Positions 17,724 through 27,283 of a stretch of 64,000 nt of DNA are shown here, one piece after another. The notes beneath the pieces were generated by a model, which did no database searches, had not been told where the DNA came from, and was given only the letters and a program-made list of their open reading frames with translations. The stretch covers positions 243,152 to 307,151 of the forward strand of contig NZ_JAVDDT010000004.1 of NCBI RefSeq assembly GCF_030848495.1. The letters run 5' to 3'. The stretch is from Natronospira bacteriovora. GTDB taxonomy: Bacteria > Pseudomonadota > Gammaproteobacteria > Natronospirales > Natronospiraceae. Within the stretch, counting starts at the first letter, position 1; the number at the start of each line of letters is the position of its first letter. The translations under genes and the position numbers were made by a program.

Positions 17724-20700
17724 TGAGAGACGCCATATCCGCCGTGCATATTGCCTGCCTGGCAAAGACTTTTCGTTTTGCGGCCACCGTCCTGTCTGTG
17801 CTTGCCCTGTTGGCATTCCCCGCCGTCTCGACGGCAAACATTTCGATGACGGCGAACGGCGAAGCGGACGAGCTCGTTGTTCCGGCCGGAACCGAAGTGA
17901 CTTTTGTCATTGAGGCCGAGAATTGCGGTGGTATCAATGCCGACCGTTGGCGAGACACGTGGATTTTTGGCGATGGTGCTACGGAGGAGGCTGTGTTTAA
18001 CAACTCCCCATGCCAGGACTCACCGTTTGCCAACGCACATACCTACGATACGCCAGGAACCTATGTTGCTGAGTTCGTCTCGGCTTATTGCGAAAATTAT
18101 GTCACCTGGCCACCGGGACAGGCGGGATGCCAAAGCGGTTGGATCGAATTTGATCGCGATTCGGTTACCGTCATCGTGGAACCGCCTCAACCCGAGGTCA
18201 TGTATGCCTATTATTTTGATGAACTGGAATGGCTGGGCAATGCTGGTGAGGTTGAGGATTTTTCCGGTAATGACCGGCATGGCAATGCCGTCGGCGCCAC
18301 CACAGCGGGGGAAGAACCGGCACGACCGGGTGCAACCGGCACATGCCGTTATGGCGTATTTGAATCGGGTCAGCGGGTAACCGGCCCGTCCAGCTCCGAT
18401 GTCAATGCTGCGGATTCATTCACCCTGGCGGCCTGGGTGCGTATGCGCAGGGACGAGCAGGAAAACAACTTCCCCGCCCTGTTTGCTTATGGTGATACAC
18501 GGGGGGATGCCTACGCCGGTCGTTTCGAACTGTTCATTCGACGTGGCTCGCCGGACGAGATGGTGTTTGCCATCCGACGTAGCAACGACCAGGTTCGCCT
18601 GTTCGAGGTTTCATTCAATGACCTCCCTGTGGATCCCCTGGGTGGCGAGTGGGTCCATGTCGCGCTTAGCTATGCCAATCAGAATCGCCTTGCCGCCTTG
18701 TATATCAACGGTGAACTGGTCGACAGCGAGCAGATGGATGGCCCGCCCGGTGTCGCCAGCACCACCGGCGGCCTGGGCCTGATGGCGCACGCTGGAGGCG
18801 CGTATGACGCCATTGGCAATATGGATGAACCGAGATTGTTCTCCGGGGCGTTGACCTCGGACCAGATCACGGCGGTATATCAGCAGACCCGTGATTGCGG
18901 CGGTGAAATTGATCATTATCGCATCATGCCCGCCATGACCTCGGGAGTTACCTGTGCAAGTAATGTGATCAGCATCGAAGCACGCGATGTAGACAATAAT
19001 CCCATAAACCCGACCGCCGGAACGATTCTGGGATTGAGCAGTGATACGGGTGGCGGCTACTGGAGCAGCTTGCTTGCCGGCGGGGGGGCGTTTTTCTCGG
19101 GGCCCGACGGAAGCGCCAGTTACGAGTTCACAGGGGACGAGAGCGGCATCACCCTTGCTTACGATTACACGGATATTGCCGTCGATCCACAAACAGTGAC
19201 GCCAGCGGCGACGGATAGCAACGGCGTTGGCAGCATAGCCGATTCCATTGCAATCGCCCGGGCTGGCTTCAGGCTCGTTGACATCGACACCGGTTTGGCC
19301 GGAATCCCATCTCAGATTGCCGGCAAGCCGTCCGACGTGGGGTACAACGCGGCTGCACTGGGCATCCAGGCAATTCGCGAAAGTAACGAAGATCCTCAAA
19401 CCTGTGACGGAATCTACGACGAAGGCCAGGCGGCAACCGTCAGCTTTGGCGCCGAATGCCGTGATCCGGGCGTATGCGGCCCTGAACTTGTCCAGCTTAA
19501 CGGAAATGCCATTGCCACCAGTGATGACAATGGTGATCCAGGCACCATCGCTGATTACACCGATGTGAACCTGACGTTTCAGTCCGAGTCCATTGCACCG
19601 ATCACTCTCAACTATCTGGATGTCGGCGCACTCCGTCTCTACGCCAGGGCCGAAATACCGCGCGCCGATGGCACAATGTCAGGTGATTACCTGTTTGGCT
19701 CCAGCGGTGACTACACAGTGCGACCCTTCGGCTTCTTTGTCGATAGCCCCATTCTCAGTGACAGTGTGCCTGCGCCGGACGGGCCCGTGACTGCCATCGC
19801 CGGCGATCTTTTTGAAGTCACCGTCTGGGCTGTAAGCTGGCAGGCGGAAGATGATCAGGATGGTGATGGACGACCCGATGAGGGTGCTGACCTGAGTGAT
19901 AATCCGATTACCCCATCGTTCGGTGCCGAGTCCCAGGTTATCGAGGTATCTCTTAGTCCGACAGTCGCAGCACCCGCCAGTGGCAGCGATGGATTCCTGG
20001 GTTCCTCGATATTCAATGATTTCGTCAATGGCAGTGACCAGATAACGACCTTCTGGAGTGAGTCGGGCTATGTCCACCTGAATGCCGTGCTCTCACAAGC
20101 CTATCTTGGTAGCGAAACGGTGCACGGCCAGGGGCGCAACGCCGGCCGTTTTCGCCCTGATCATTTCCATGTGAACGCGAACCAACCCCAGCTCGAGGCT
20201 GCTTGTGATTCCGCGTTCACTTACTTGCGCCAACCAATTGATTTTGAGATCGCGCCTGAAATCACTATCGTGCCGCGCAATTTGAATGACGAGCAAACCA
20301 CGAACTACGACGATTTCAGCGCCCAGGGCGAAGGTAACTGGTGGCGCCTGGATGACATCAGCCCCCAATACGAAGAAATCGGTAGCGACAGCCCGGTGGA
20401 GGTCTTCATCGATGACGGTATGGCCAGTCACAGTCCACCGGCCAATGAGCCCGATAACGCTCAGGTTACCCTGGTCTTCAGCGGGCCTTTGGCACACGAA
20501 CTGAGTGGCAGTGCGATTGATATAGCCCCGTATGATTCAACCGCACAACTTTCCTTTGCCATTCTGGATCCGGATGGTGTCGCGTACGAGAACCCGGATG
20601 ATGGCAGCAGCACCTTCCGTCTCGAGATTGGCTACGATGGTAGTGAACAGATTCGTCATGGCCGTCTGAACATTGGCAATGCCCACGGTTCCGATCGCCT

Positions 20701-21115
20701 CGATCTGGCGGGGATCGTTCATGCCGAGTACTTTGGTGGCGACGAGATAGGCTGGCGTCGCCACGATGATGATGTCTGCACCACCGGGCTTACCATGAGT
20801 GTCACACCACGTGACGGAACCGCCAGCACCTGCATTATCGAACCCGGCAATCAAAGCGGTGCTGGCTGTGGCAGTGGCGAGACCAACAAGAACTGGCAGG
20901 AGCCGCCGCAGCAACCTCAGGGCGGGGACTTCAACGCCTGGTTCCGGCTCACCAATGAACTGGCCAGCCACGATGTCACCGCCACCAGCCTGCCCGAATG
21001 GCTGGAATACGACTGGAGCGGCGACGGCAACCACGATGAAGCCCCCAGCGGCGTGATCACCTTCGGCATCTACGAAGGCCAGGACCGTCAGATCGACCTG
21101 CGCGAAAGCTGGTGA
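17720..21115 (+). CDS. mshQ: MshQ-like large pilus-associated surface protein
   Basis: 1131-residue secreted protein with a signal peptide (about residues 20-39, ending FPAVSTA). Order of regions: a PKD-like beta sandwich (about 40-155, with WIFGDGATEEAVF and AHTYDTPGTY), a LamG/concanavalin-like domain (about 156-395, with FTLAAWVRM and IGNMDEPRLFSGALTSDQI), then a long C-terminal DUF6701-type region (about 400-1131) rich in Asp and Cys pairs. This layout matches MshQ, usually the last gene of the locus. LamG and PKD folds suggest carbohydrate or matrix binding at the pilus tip or cell surface. GC is a little below that of neighbouring genes, as common for surface proteins. Confidence 0.85.
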   Translation: MMRDAISAVHIACLAKTFRFAATVLSVLALLAFPAVSTANISMTANGEADELVVPAGTEVTFVIEAENCGGINADRWRDTWIFGDGATEEAVFNNSPCQDSPFANAHTYDTPGTYVAEFVSAYCENYVTWPPGQAGCQSGWIEFDRDSVTVIVEPPQPEVMYAYYFDELEWLGNAGEVEDFSGNDRHGNAVGATTAGEEPARPGATGTCRYGVFESGQRVTGPSSSDVNAADSFTLAAWVRMRRDEQENNFPALFAYGDTRGDAYAGRFELFIRRGSPDEMVFAIRRSNDQVRLFEVSFNDLPVDPLGGEWVHVALSYANQNRLAALYINGELVDSEQMDGPPGVASTTGGLGLMAHAGGAYDAIGNMDEPRLFSGALTSDQITAVYQQTRDCGGEIDHYRIMPAMTSGVTCASNVISIEARDVDNNPINPTAGTILGLSSDTGGGYWSSLLAGGGAFFSGPDGSASYEFTGDESGITLAYDYTDIAVDPQTVTPAATDSNGVGSIADSIAIARAGFRLVDIDTGLAGIPSQIAGKPSDVGYNAAALGIQAIRESNEDPQTCDGIYDEGQAATVSFGAECRDPGVCGPELVQLNGNAIATSDDNGDPGTIADYTDVNLTFQSESIAPITLNYLDVGALRLYARAEIPRADGTMSGDYLFGSSGDYTVRPFGFFVDSPILSDSVPAPDGPVTAIAGDLFEVTVWAVSWQAEDDQDGDGRPDEGADLSDNPITPSFGAESQVIEVSLSPTVAAPASGSDGFLGSSIFNDFVNGSDQITTFWSESGYVHLNAVLSQAYLGSETVHGQGRNAGRFRPDHFHVNANQPQLEAACDSAFTYLRQPIDFEIAPEITIVPRNLNDEQTTNYDDFSAQGEGNWWRLDDISPQYEEIGSDSPVEVFIDDGMASHSPPANEPDNAQVTLVFSGPLAHELSGSAIDIAPYDSTAQLSFAILDPDGVAYENPDDGSSTFRLEIGYDGSEQIRHGRLNIGNAHGSDRLDLAGIVHAEYFGGDEIGWRRHDDDVCTTGLTMSVTPRDGTASTCIIEPGNQSGAGCGSGETNKNWQEPPQQPQGGDFNAWFRLTNELASHDVTATSLPEWLEYDWSGDGNHDEAPSGVITFGIYEGQDRQIDLRESW

Positions 21116-21117
21116 CG

Positions 21118-21612
21118 GTGAGGGACCACGAAATGGACACGAAATGCACACGAGATAAAACCACAATAACATCTAGCCGCGAGATGAACGCGAAATGGGC
21201 GCGAGATGTGAGCAGTGCCTGGGGAGCCGCCGTGCTTGGAGATGGCTTTGAGGGCATTGACCACGAAAGACACACGAAATGGACACTAGATAAGGCCTGA
21301 CGGTATCGGGTCTGATGGCCACCTGTGGGAGCGGCTTTCAGCCGCGATCAAGCCATCTAATGCCAACAACCCAACAGCGAAACGCGGCTCCAATCAAAGC
21401 CAACACCTTAACCCGCTCCGTGTCCTCCGTGATCTCTGTGTAGAAAACATAGCCGCCTGGCCGCGGCACCGATTCTTCAGGAAACCGTCGACGTGCCATC
21501 CGAAGAATTGGAATCGCGGCTGAAAGCCGCTCCCACAGCGGGCAGTCAGCACCCACGGTGCCAGCCCTAATTTCCTGTCCATGTAGCGTCCATTTCGCGG
21601 CCAGGTGTTTTA
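21118..21612. repeat. Class C repeat region downstream of mshQ
   Basis: The 529-bp gap between the convergent mshQ and SDR genes has no gene. Left units CGAAATGGACACG and CGAAATGCACACG (21127-21160) and GCGAGATGAACGCGAAATGG (21178-21197) face inverted TAGCGTCCATTTCGCGGC at 21585-21602. Inside is the 216-bp repeat copy 2. Confidence 0.8.
21323..21538 (-). repeat. 216-bp repeat copy 2 (inverted relative to 14318-14523)
   Basis: Bounded by the REP-like sequence GTGGGAGCGGCTTTCAGCCG and its inverse. The interior, read on the minus strand, follows copy 1 closely with small insertions. With copy 1 it forms an inverted pair about 6.8 kb apart around mshA-mshQ. Confidence 0.85.
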
Positions 21613-21644
21613 AAGGTTTTCCCCTGTCCTCCGAGGCCAAACCC

Positions 21645-22409
21645 TCACTGCCGCAGATGTGAAGCGCCATTCACATCGATGATGGTGCCGGTGGCGAACT
21701 CGGACTCTTCTGACGCCAGCCATAGCACCGCGGCGGCCACGTCATCAGGTGTGGCGACCCGTCCAAGCGGACTCTGGGCACGGATGCCGTCGCCTTCCGG
21801 GCCCTTGAGGAGATCGCGGGTCATGTCGGTCTCCACGAAACCCGGCGCCACGGCCGTGACGCTTACCCCCCGCTCACCGAAGGCCTGGGCCAGGGACTGG
21901 GTCAGGGCATTGAGACCGGCCTTGCTGGCACCGTAGGCGGGCGCCTCGGGTTCACCGCGGAAGGCACCCCGGGAGGAAATGTTCACGATGCGGCCACGGC
22001 CGCGTTGGGCCATGGCCTGGCCGAGCAAAAAGCTCAGATGGGCCGGGCCGCTCAGGTTGAGCGCAATGGTCTCGTTCCAGATCGCCTGCCACTGGGTGAA
22101 GTCCATGTCCGCCACCGGGCGGTGACGAAAGATACCGGCGTTGTTGACCAGGACATCCACCGGCCCCAGATCCCGTTCCGCTTCCAGCGCCAGGCTTTCA
22201 CAGTCGCCGGCCTGGTCCAGCGAGGCCCGCAACAGGCAATGGCCATCGCCATCCAGACTGTCCAGGGCGCGGCGGGCTGTCGCCTCGTCGTGGGCGAAAT
22301 GAATCCCGACCCGGGCCCCTTCTTTCGCAAAACCCTGCGCGCAGGCGAGGCCGATGCCCCGGTTGCCACCGGTCACCAGGACCGCCCTGTCGCGAAAGCG
22401 GGGGTTCAT
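21645..22409 (-). CDS. SDR-family oxidoreductase (FabG-like)
   Basis: 254-residue short-chain dehydrogenase/reductase. The ATG at 22409 gives MNPRFRDRAVLVTGGNRGIG, with the cofactor loop TGGNRGIG at 13-20; further upstream in-frame sequence belongs to the overlapping esterase frame. NNAG near residues 85-88, the catalytic Ser in NISSRGAF, and YGASK (Tyr about 150, Lys about 154) complete the SDR site, and GFVETDMTRDLL is typical of FabG-like enzymes. The substrate is not determinable; 3-oxoacyl-ACP or a sugar/alcohol are options. The start overlaps the upstream esterase stop (ATGA), so the pair is co-transcribed on the minus strand. Confidence 0.85.
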   Translation of the reverse strand: MNPRFRDRAVLVTGGNRGIGLACAQGFAKEGARVGIHFAHDEATARRALDSLDGDGHCLLRASLDQAGDCESLALEAERDLGPVDVLVNNAGIFRHRPVADMDFTQWQAIWNETIALNLSGPAHLSFLLGQAMAQRGRGRIVNISSRGAFRGEPEAPAYGASKAGLNALTQSLAQAFGERGVSVTAVAPGFVETDMTRDLLKGPEGDGIRAQSPLGRVATPDDVAAAVLWLASEESEFATGTIIDVNGASHLRQ

Positions 22410-23086
22410 TCGCCGCGCCCGAAGAGGTTCAGCAGCCAGGCCCGGATGTGATCGATTTCCTGCGGGCAGACCGCATGGGGCATGGGGTAGGTGCGCCATT
22501 TCACCGCATAGCCCAGGCGTTCCAGGTGCCGGAAGGAGGCTTCCCCCAGACTGGGCTGCACCACCGGATCCTGGGCGCCGTGGGCCATGAAGATGGGCAG
22601 TTCACGGTTGGCCGCGCTCGCCTCCTGTTCCAGTTCCTCCGCCTTGGGCAGGTAGGTGGAGAGGGCAATCAGGCCGCCAAGGCGCTCGGGGTAGCGCAAC
22701 GCGGCATGCAGGGCCACCGCGCCGCCCTGGGAAAAGCCCGCAATCACGATGTTCTTCGCCGCAATGCCACGCTTGATTTCCTGCCGGATCAGCCGGTTGA
22801 CGGTCTCGGCGGACTCCTCGATGCCATCCAGGTCCTGCGGCGAATTGCGCTCCAGGCTGACCAGGTCATACCAGGCCCGCATGGCCATGCCGCCGTTCAG
22901 CGTCACCGGCCGCACCGGTGCATGGGGAAAGATAAAGCGCAGCGGCAGGGTATCCTGCAGACGCAGCTGGGGCACCAGAGGCTCGAAATCATGGCCGTCG
23001 GCACCCAGGCCGTGCAGCCAGATGACACTGCCCACCGGCTCGTCACCGGTACTCATTTCCAGGCAATCAATGCTTTGCTGATTCAT
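22406..23086 (-). CDS. Carboxylesterase / acyl-protein thioesterase-like alpha/beta hydrolase
   Basis: 226-residue alpha/beta hydrolase of the phospholipase/carboxylesterase family (EstB, APT1-like). Visible: oxyanion-hole HGLGADGHDF at 25-34, nucleophile GFSQGG with Ser119, Asp173 in GAQDPVV and His204 in PMPHAVC. The WYDL segment (72-75) is family-typical. No signal peptide, so it is cytosolic, hydrolysing short-chain esters or lysophospholipids. It is translationally coupled to the downstream SDR. The family is certain; the physiological substrate is not. Confidence 0.9.
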   Translation of the reverse strand: MNQQSIDCLEMSTGDEPVGSVIWLHGLGADGHDFEPLVPQLRLQDTLPLRFIFPHAPVRPVTLNGGMAMRAWYDLVSLERNSPQDLDGIEESAETVNRLIRQEIKRGIAAKNIVIAGFSQGGAVALHAALRYPERLGGLIALSTYLPKAEELEQEASAANRELPIFMAHGAQDPVVQPSLGEASFRHLERLGYAVKWRTYPMPHAVCPQEIDHIRAWLLNLFGRGE

Positions 23087-23139
23087 CGCGGCTTCCCTGA
23101 TTGAAGGCGTGGGCAGTTTAACAAACTACTCTGGGGGAT

Positions 23140-23173
23140 TGAGTGCTGAGTGCTGAGTGCTGAGTGTTGAGTG
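23140..23173. repeat. Heptamer element B1, left arm (TGAGTGC)n
   Basis: About five TGAGTGC copies (one TGAGTGT). It is inverted relative to the 14-copy array at 23496-23594. Confidence 0.92.
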
Positions 23174-23301
23174 GGTGCGGGTCGGAGGGGGCGGCAGTTC
23201 TCGAAGGGGCGGGGCTTGCGGTTGGCACCGGGTGAATCGTGAAACGTGAATCGAGGGGGCCATAGCGGGTGTCGGGGCGCTTGGAGTTTAACGGCCTCGG
23301 A

Positions 23302-23451
23302 GGTGAGGTGTGAGGCGTGAGGAGTAAGGCGAAAGGCAGGGCGCCTCCGGCGCCCAACGGCCGGCCATAGGCCGGCCTGAAACGCGCGAAGCGCGGAAGC
23401 CGCAAGGCTTCGGGTTATCCCCTCACGCCTCACACCTAACACCTCACTTTC
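23302..23451. repeat. Element B1 core: GTGAGGN arms around four consecutive hairpins
   Basis: The gap 23087-23655 has no gene; its centre is highly structured. Perfect stems in order: GGGCGCC-TCC-GGCGCCC (23339-23355), GGCCGGCC-ATA-GGCCGGCC (23359-23377), CGCGC-GAA-GCGCG (23383-23395), GAAGCC-GCAA-GGCTTC (23396-23411). They are flanked by GTGAGGT/GTGAGGC heptamers on the left (23302-23330) and inverted CCTCAC units on the right (23420-23448). The same four stems recur at 43527-43598 with different loops. Confidence 0.88.
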
Positions 23452-23495
23452 GAAGCCCCCCAGACCCGAGCGCCCCGGCACCCTCTAACGCCCCC

Positions 23496-23594
23496 ACTCA
23501 GCACTCAGCACTCAGCACTCAGCACTCAGCACTCAGCACTCAGCACTCAGCACTCAGCACTCAGCACTCAGCACTCAGCACTCAGCACTCAGCA
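23496..23594. repeat. Heptamer element B1, right arm (ACTCAGC)n
   Basis: Fourteen perfect ACTCAGC copies ending about 14 bp before the putative -10 hexamer of ugd; the -35 position would fall in the last copy. Confidence 0.95.
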
Positions 23595-23607
23595 CCCTCT
23601 TTTCCGG

Positions 23608-23613
23608 TACAAT
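23608..23613 (+). promoter_or_regulatory. Candidate -10 (TACAAT) of ugd
   Basis: TACAAT followed by a pyrimidine-rich initiation region, 43 bp before the ATG. At a 17-bp spacing the -35 is GCACTC within the last heptamer of the array, not a good consensus match. Confidence 0.4.
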
Positions 23614-23655
23614 CCGCCTTTTTCGAACGCCGCCTGAAGGGAAGGGAGAAGGGAA

Positions 23656-24999
23656 ATGAAGATCGCCGTCGTCGGAACCGGTTACGTGGGCCTGGTCACA
23701 GGTGCCTGCTTCGCCGAAATGGGCAACGACGTCATCTGCGTGGACAAGGATGCCGCCAAGGTCGAGCGCATGCGTGCCGGCGAATGCCCCATCTACGAAA
23801 TCGGTCTGCCCGAGATGCTGCCCCGCAACATCGAGGAAGGACGGCTCGCCTTTACCACTTCCCTGGCCGAGGCGGCCGAAAGCTGCGACATTTTCTTCAT
23901 TGCCGTGGGCACCAATCCGGCGGCGGATGGTTCGGCCGATCTGACCGCCGTGCATGCCGTGGCCCGCGAGATCGGTGAGACCATTCAGCGCCCGGCGATC
24001 ATCGTGGACAAGTCCACCGTGCCCGTGGGTACCGGTGAGGAAGTCGAGGCGATTGTCCGTGAGGCCCTGGAAAAGCGGGGTGACTCGATCGAGTTCGAGG
24101 TCATTTCCAATCCCGAGTTTCTCAAGGAAGGGGCGGCGGTCCAGGACTTCATGAAGCCGGACCGGGTGATCATCGGAACCGATAGCGAGTGGGCACGGAA
24201 GGTCATGGGCGATCTGTATTCCGCCTTTACCCACAAGACCGACCGCATCATCTTCATGGGCCGGCGCGACGCGGAAATGACCAAGTACGCCGCCAATGCC
24301 ATGCTGGCCACCAAGATCTCCTTCATGAACGAGATTGCCAGCCTCTCCGAGCGCCTGGGGGTGGACGTGGAAAACGTCCGCCACGGCATCGGCTCCGACC
24401 CGCGCATCGGCTACAGTTTCATCTACCCCGGCTGCGGCTACGGTGGCTCCTGTTTCCCCAAGGATGTGAAGGCGCTGATCCATACCGCCAGGGAGCAGGA
24501 TTTCGACCCGGCCATTCTCGACGCCGTGGAGTGGCGCAATGCCGAGCAGAAGAAGCGCCTGAACGAGAAAGTCCGCGCCCGCTTCGGGGCGGATCTTTCC
24601 GGCCACCACTTCGCCCTCTGGGGGCTGGCATTCAAGCCGGGTACCGACGACATGCGCGAGGCGCCGTCGAAGGTGGTGCTCGAACACCTGATCGGCAGCG
24701 GTGCCACGGTCACCGCTCACGACCCGGAAGCCATGGACATGGCCCGGGCCGAGCTGCCCGCCGAGTGGTTTGAAAGCGGGCGCCTTCGCCTTGTCGAGCA
24801 CCAGTACGATGCCCTGGACAAGGCGGATGCCCTGATTCTCGTGACCGAATGGAAACCCTACCGTCAGCCCGACTTCGATCAGATGGCCCGGCGAATGAAA
24901 CAGAAGGTCATTTTCGATGGTCGCAACCAGTATGATCCGGAGCGCACGGAGAGCCTCGGCTTCGAATACACCGGCATTGGACGGGGAAGGGAGTTTTGA
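23656..24999 (+). CDS. ugd: UDP-glucose 6-dehydrogenase
   Basis: 447-residue NAD-dependent enzyme oxidising UDP-glucose to UDP-glucuronate. The N-terminal Rossmann motif GTGYVGLVTG is at residues 7-16; STVPVGTG and NPEFLKEGAAVQDF are the substrate motifs, and catalytic Cys266 sits in GCGYGGSCFPKD. The C-terminal UDP-binding domain includes WGLAFKPGTDDMREAPS. It opens the polysaccharide locus and supplies UDP-GlcA, the substrate of the epimerase at 41100. The gene directly follows heptamer element B1 and is followed by a short TGAGTGC array. Confidence 0.95.
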   Translation: MKIAVVGTGYVGLVTGACFAEMGNDVICVDKDAAKVERMRAGECPIYEIGLPEMLPRNIEEGRLAFTTSLAEAAESCDIFFIAVGTNPAADGSADLTAVHAVAREIGETIQRPAIIVDKSTVPVGTGEEVEAIVREALEKRGDSIEFEVISNPEFLKEGAAVQDFMKPDRVIIGTDSEWARKVMGDLYSAFTHKTDRIIFMGRRDAEMTKYAANAMLATKISFMNEIASLSERLGVDVENVRHGIGSDPRIGYSFIYPGCGYGGSCFPKDVKALIHTAREQDFDPAILDAVEWRNAEQKKRLNEKVRARFGADLSGHHFALWGLAFKPGTDDMREAPSKVVLEHLIGSGATVTAHDPEAMDMARAELPAEWFESGRLRLVEHQYDALDKADALILVTEWKPYRQPDFDQMARRMKQKVIFDGRNQYDPERTESLGFEYTGIGRGREF

Positions 25000-25016
25000 G
25001 TGCTGAGTGCTGAGTT
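24997..25016. repeat. Short heptamer array (TGAGTGC) after ugd
   Basis: Nearly three TGAGTGC copies starting at the ugd stop codon, in left-arm orientation with no right arm found before the next gene. Confidence 0.8.
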
Positions 25017-25206
25017 CGGCGGGGCTGTGGTGGTATGCTGCACTCTGCTATTATCAGTGTTCGCGCGATGGATTTGTCATATTTGGGAACTTATCCTTGA
25101 TTGGAGGTTTCCGTGCTGTCGGAGGAGCGCCGTGCCCGCGACGGTAGGGGGGAGTCCGGAGAGACCGCTTGACTGAAGGCGGCCACGGCCTGGAGCGTAT
25201 GACCCT

Positions 25207-27123
25207 ATGAGCAGACAACTGTTCAGCCGTCTTGTCAGCGGCTGGCGGCCAGCACCCGGCTGGTCATGGCGGCGCTTTGCCATCATGGCCCATGATGCCG
25301 CGTGGATTCCGCTCGTTCTGTTCATTGCCTATCAGTTGCGGCTCAATTTCGGCGAGATTCCCGCTCACCTGCTTCCGGGCCTGCTGGCCCTGATTGCCTT
25401 TGCCACCCCCATCCAGGCGCTGAGCTTCTGGGTATTCGGCTGCTATCGCGGGGTCTGGCGCTTCGCCTCCATGCCGGATCTGATCCGCCTCGGCAAGGCC
25501 ATTGCCGTGGGGACGGCGGTTACCATGCTGTGCCTCTTCCTCTTCAACCGCCTCGCCGGTGTGCCCCGCAGTGTCCTGATTCTCTATCCCATCCTGCTGC
25601 TGGTTGCCACGGGCGGGCCGCGAGCCATCTATCGAATCCTGCGTGAGCGGGGCCGGCGCTATGTCAGCGGGCCGATGAGCGAGCGTGCCCTGGTGGTGGG
25701 GGCCGGGCGCGGTGGTGAGCTGCTGGTGCGTGACCTGGTCCGGAATACCGCCATCCAGCCCGTTGCGTTGCTGGATGATGATCCGGCCAAGCTGGGCGAG
25801 GAGATTCACGGCGTGCGCGTGCGGGGGCATCTCGATGATCTGCCACGTCTGGCCCGCCGCTTCAATGCCACGCTGGTGATCATCGCCATGCCCTCCGCCA
25901 CGCGGGCGACCTTCAAACGCGTGGTGGCCCTGGCAGCCGATGCCCGCATTCCCTGCCGCACCATGCCCTCCCTGGATGAGTTGCTGCGTTCCGATTCCAG
26001 TGCGGCCGAGGTGCGGCCCGTGCTGGTGGAAGATCTGCTGGGGCGGGAATCCATCAACCTGGACGATGACTCCATCCGTCAGGATCTGCAGGGGCGTCGG
26101 GTGCTGGTGACGGGAGCCGGCGGCTCCATCGGTTCGGAACTGTGCCGGCGCCTGTTGAGCTACGGTGCGGAGAAGCTCATTGTTCTTGATCATTCCGAAT
26201 ACAACCTCTACCGCATTGATCATGAGCTGATGACGACGGGGGGCGCGCGTCGGGTTGAGGCTGTTCTGACTGATACCCGCGATCGGCGGGCGCTTGAGGA
26301 GGCCTTCGCGCGCTATCGCCCGGACGTAGTCTTCCATGCGGGGGCGTTCAAGCACGTGCCCTTGCTTGAACAGAATGTGCTGTCGGCCGTGGACAACAAT
26401 GTCTTCGGCACCCGCAATGTGGCGGATCTGGCCGTGGCCCATGGGGTTGGGCGGGTGGTGCTGATTTCCACCGACAAGACGGTGAACCCGACCAATGTGA
26501 TGGGGGCCACCAAGCGGGTGGCCGAACTGTATTGCCAGATGCTGAACAGACAGAGCGAAGGCACCCGCTTCGTGGTGACGCGCTTCGGCAACGTGCTGGA
26601 GTCCGCGGGTTCGGTGATTCCCCTGTTCCGCCGCCAGATCGAGGCAGGAGGGCCGGTTACGGTGACCCATCCCGAGGTGCGGCGCTATTTCATGACCCTG
26701 GAAGAAGCCACCGGCCTGATCCTGCAGGCCTCGGCCATCAGCCGTGGCGGCGAGGTGTATGTGCTCGACATGGGTGAGCCGATTGCCATTCGTGAGCTGG
26801 CCGAATCCATGATCCGCCTTTACGGTCATGTGCCCGGGCAGGATGTGGAAATCCAGTACACCGGCCTGCGGCCCGGGGAAAAGCTGCAGGAAGAGTTGTT
26901 CTACGAGTCCGAATCCCTTCAGGGCACGGTGCATCCCAAGCTCTTGCTTGCCCGGGAGCCGGGTGCGGAGGATTCGAAGCTGCTTGACTCCCTGGGGCGG
27001 CTTGAATCGGCGGTCGCCTCGCGGCATGAGAGCAAGGCCCTGAGTTTGCTGCACGACATCGTGCCGGGCTTCCAGATCCTTCGCATCGAGGCACCCCCGG
27101 CCCGGCTCAAGATTGCCCAGTAG
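25207..27123 (+). CDS. CapD/WbpM-type nucleotide-sugar 4,6-dehydratase (membrane-anchored)
   Basis: 638-residue polysaccharide biosynthesis protein. Four N-terminal transmembrane helices (about 25-130) are followed by a first Rossmann domain (VVGAGRGGELLVRDL near 162) and a catalytic extended SDR domain (VLVTGAGGSIGSELC near 299). STDKTVNPTNVMGATKRVAE near 420-440 contains the Met-x3-Lys active site that replaces Tyr-x3-Lys in large WbpM-type dehydratases. These convert UDP-GlcNAc to the 4-keto-6-deoxy intermediate for QuiNAc, FucNAc or bacillosamine-like sugars. It follows ugd and precedes the glycan-decoration genes. The epimerase outcome is not predictable from sequence. Confidence 0.9.
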   Translation: MSRQLFSRLVSGWRPAPGWSWRRFAIMAHDAAWIPLVLFIAYQLRLNFGEIPAHLLPGLLALIAFATPIQALSFWVFGCYRGVWRFASMPDLIRLGKAIAVGTAVTMLCLFLFNRLAGVPRSVLILYPILLLVATGGPRAIYRILRERGRRYVSGPMSERALVVGAGRGGELLVRDLVRNTAIQPVALLDDDPAKLGEEIHGVRVRGHLDDLPRLARRFNATLVIIAMPSATRATFKRVVALAADARIPCRTMPSLDELLRSDSSAAEVRPVLVEDLLGRESINLDDDSIRQDLQGRRVLVTGAGGSIGSELCRRLLSYGAEKLIVLDHSEYNLYRIDHELMTTGGARRVEAVLTDTRDRRALEEAFARYRPDVVFHAGAFKHVPLLEQNVLSAVDNNVFGTRNVADLAVAHGVGRVVLISTDKTVNPTNVMGATKRVAELYCQMLNRQSEGTRFVVTRFGNVLESAGSVIPLFRRQIEAGGPVTVTHPEVRRYFMTLEEATGLILQASAISRGGEVYVLDMGEPIAIRELAESMIRLYGHVPGQDVEIQYTGLRPGEKLQEELFYESESLQGTVHPKLLLAREPGAEDSKLLDSLGRLESAVASRHESKALSLLHDIVPGFQILRIEAPPARLKIAQ

Positions 27124-27152
27124 CCGCGACTGCCTGAATTTCCCAAATTCCG

Positions 27153-27158
27153 TATAAT
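27153..27158 (+). promoter_or_regulatory. Consensus -10 (TATAAT) before the sulfotransferase-like gene
   Basis: Perfect TATAAT in TTCCGTATAATTCCC, about 125 bp upstream of the next gene; no good -35 at 16-18 bp. It marks the start of a lower-GC segment and could drive the decoration genes. Confidence 0.35.
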
Positions 27159-27283
27159 TCCCAGCTGTTCGTTGTTTCCTGTGTTGATGCAGCTTCACAT
27201 GGGCGTGTTTCTTGCTCCGCTGAAGAGATCATGAGAGCGGCACGGCTGTTGTCCTGTTTCACTTCCTCTGGTGATTGTTTCGT

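Noticed and set aside
25264..27198. Large minus-strand frame opposite the CapD-type dehydratase
   Set aside because: Antisense of a gene with full SDR motifs; no recognisable domain.
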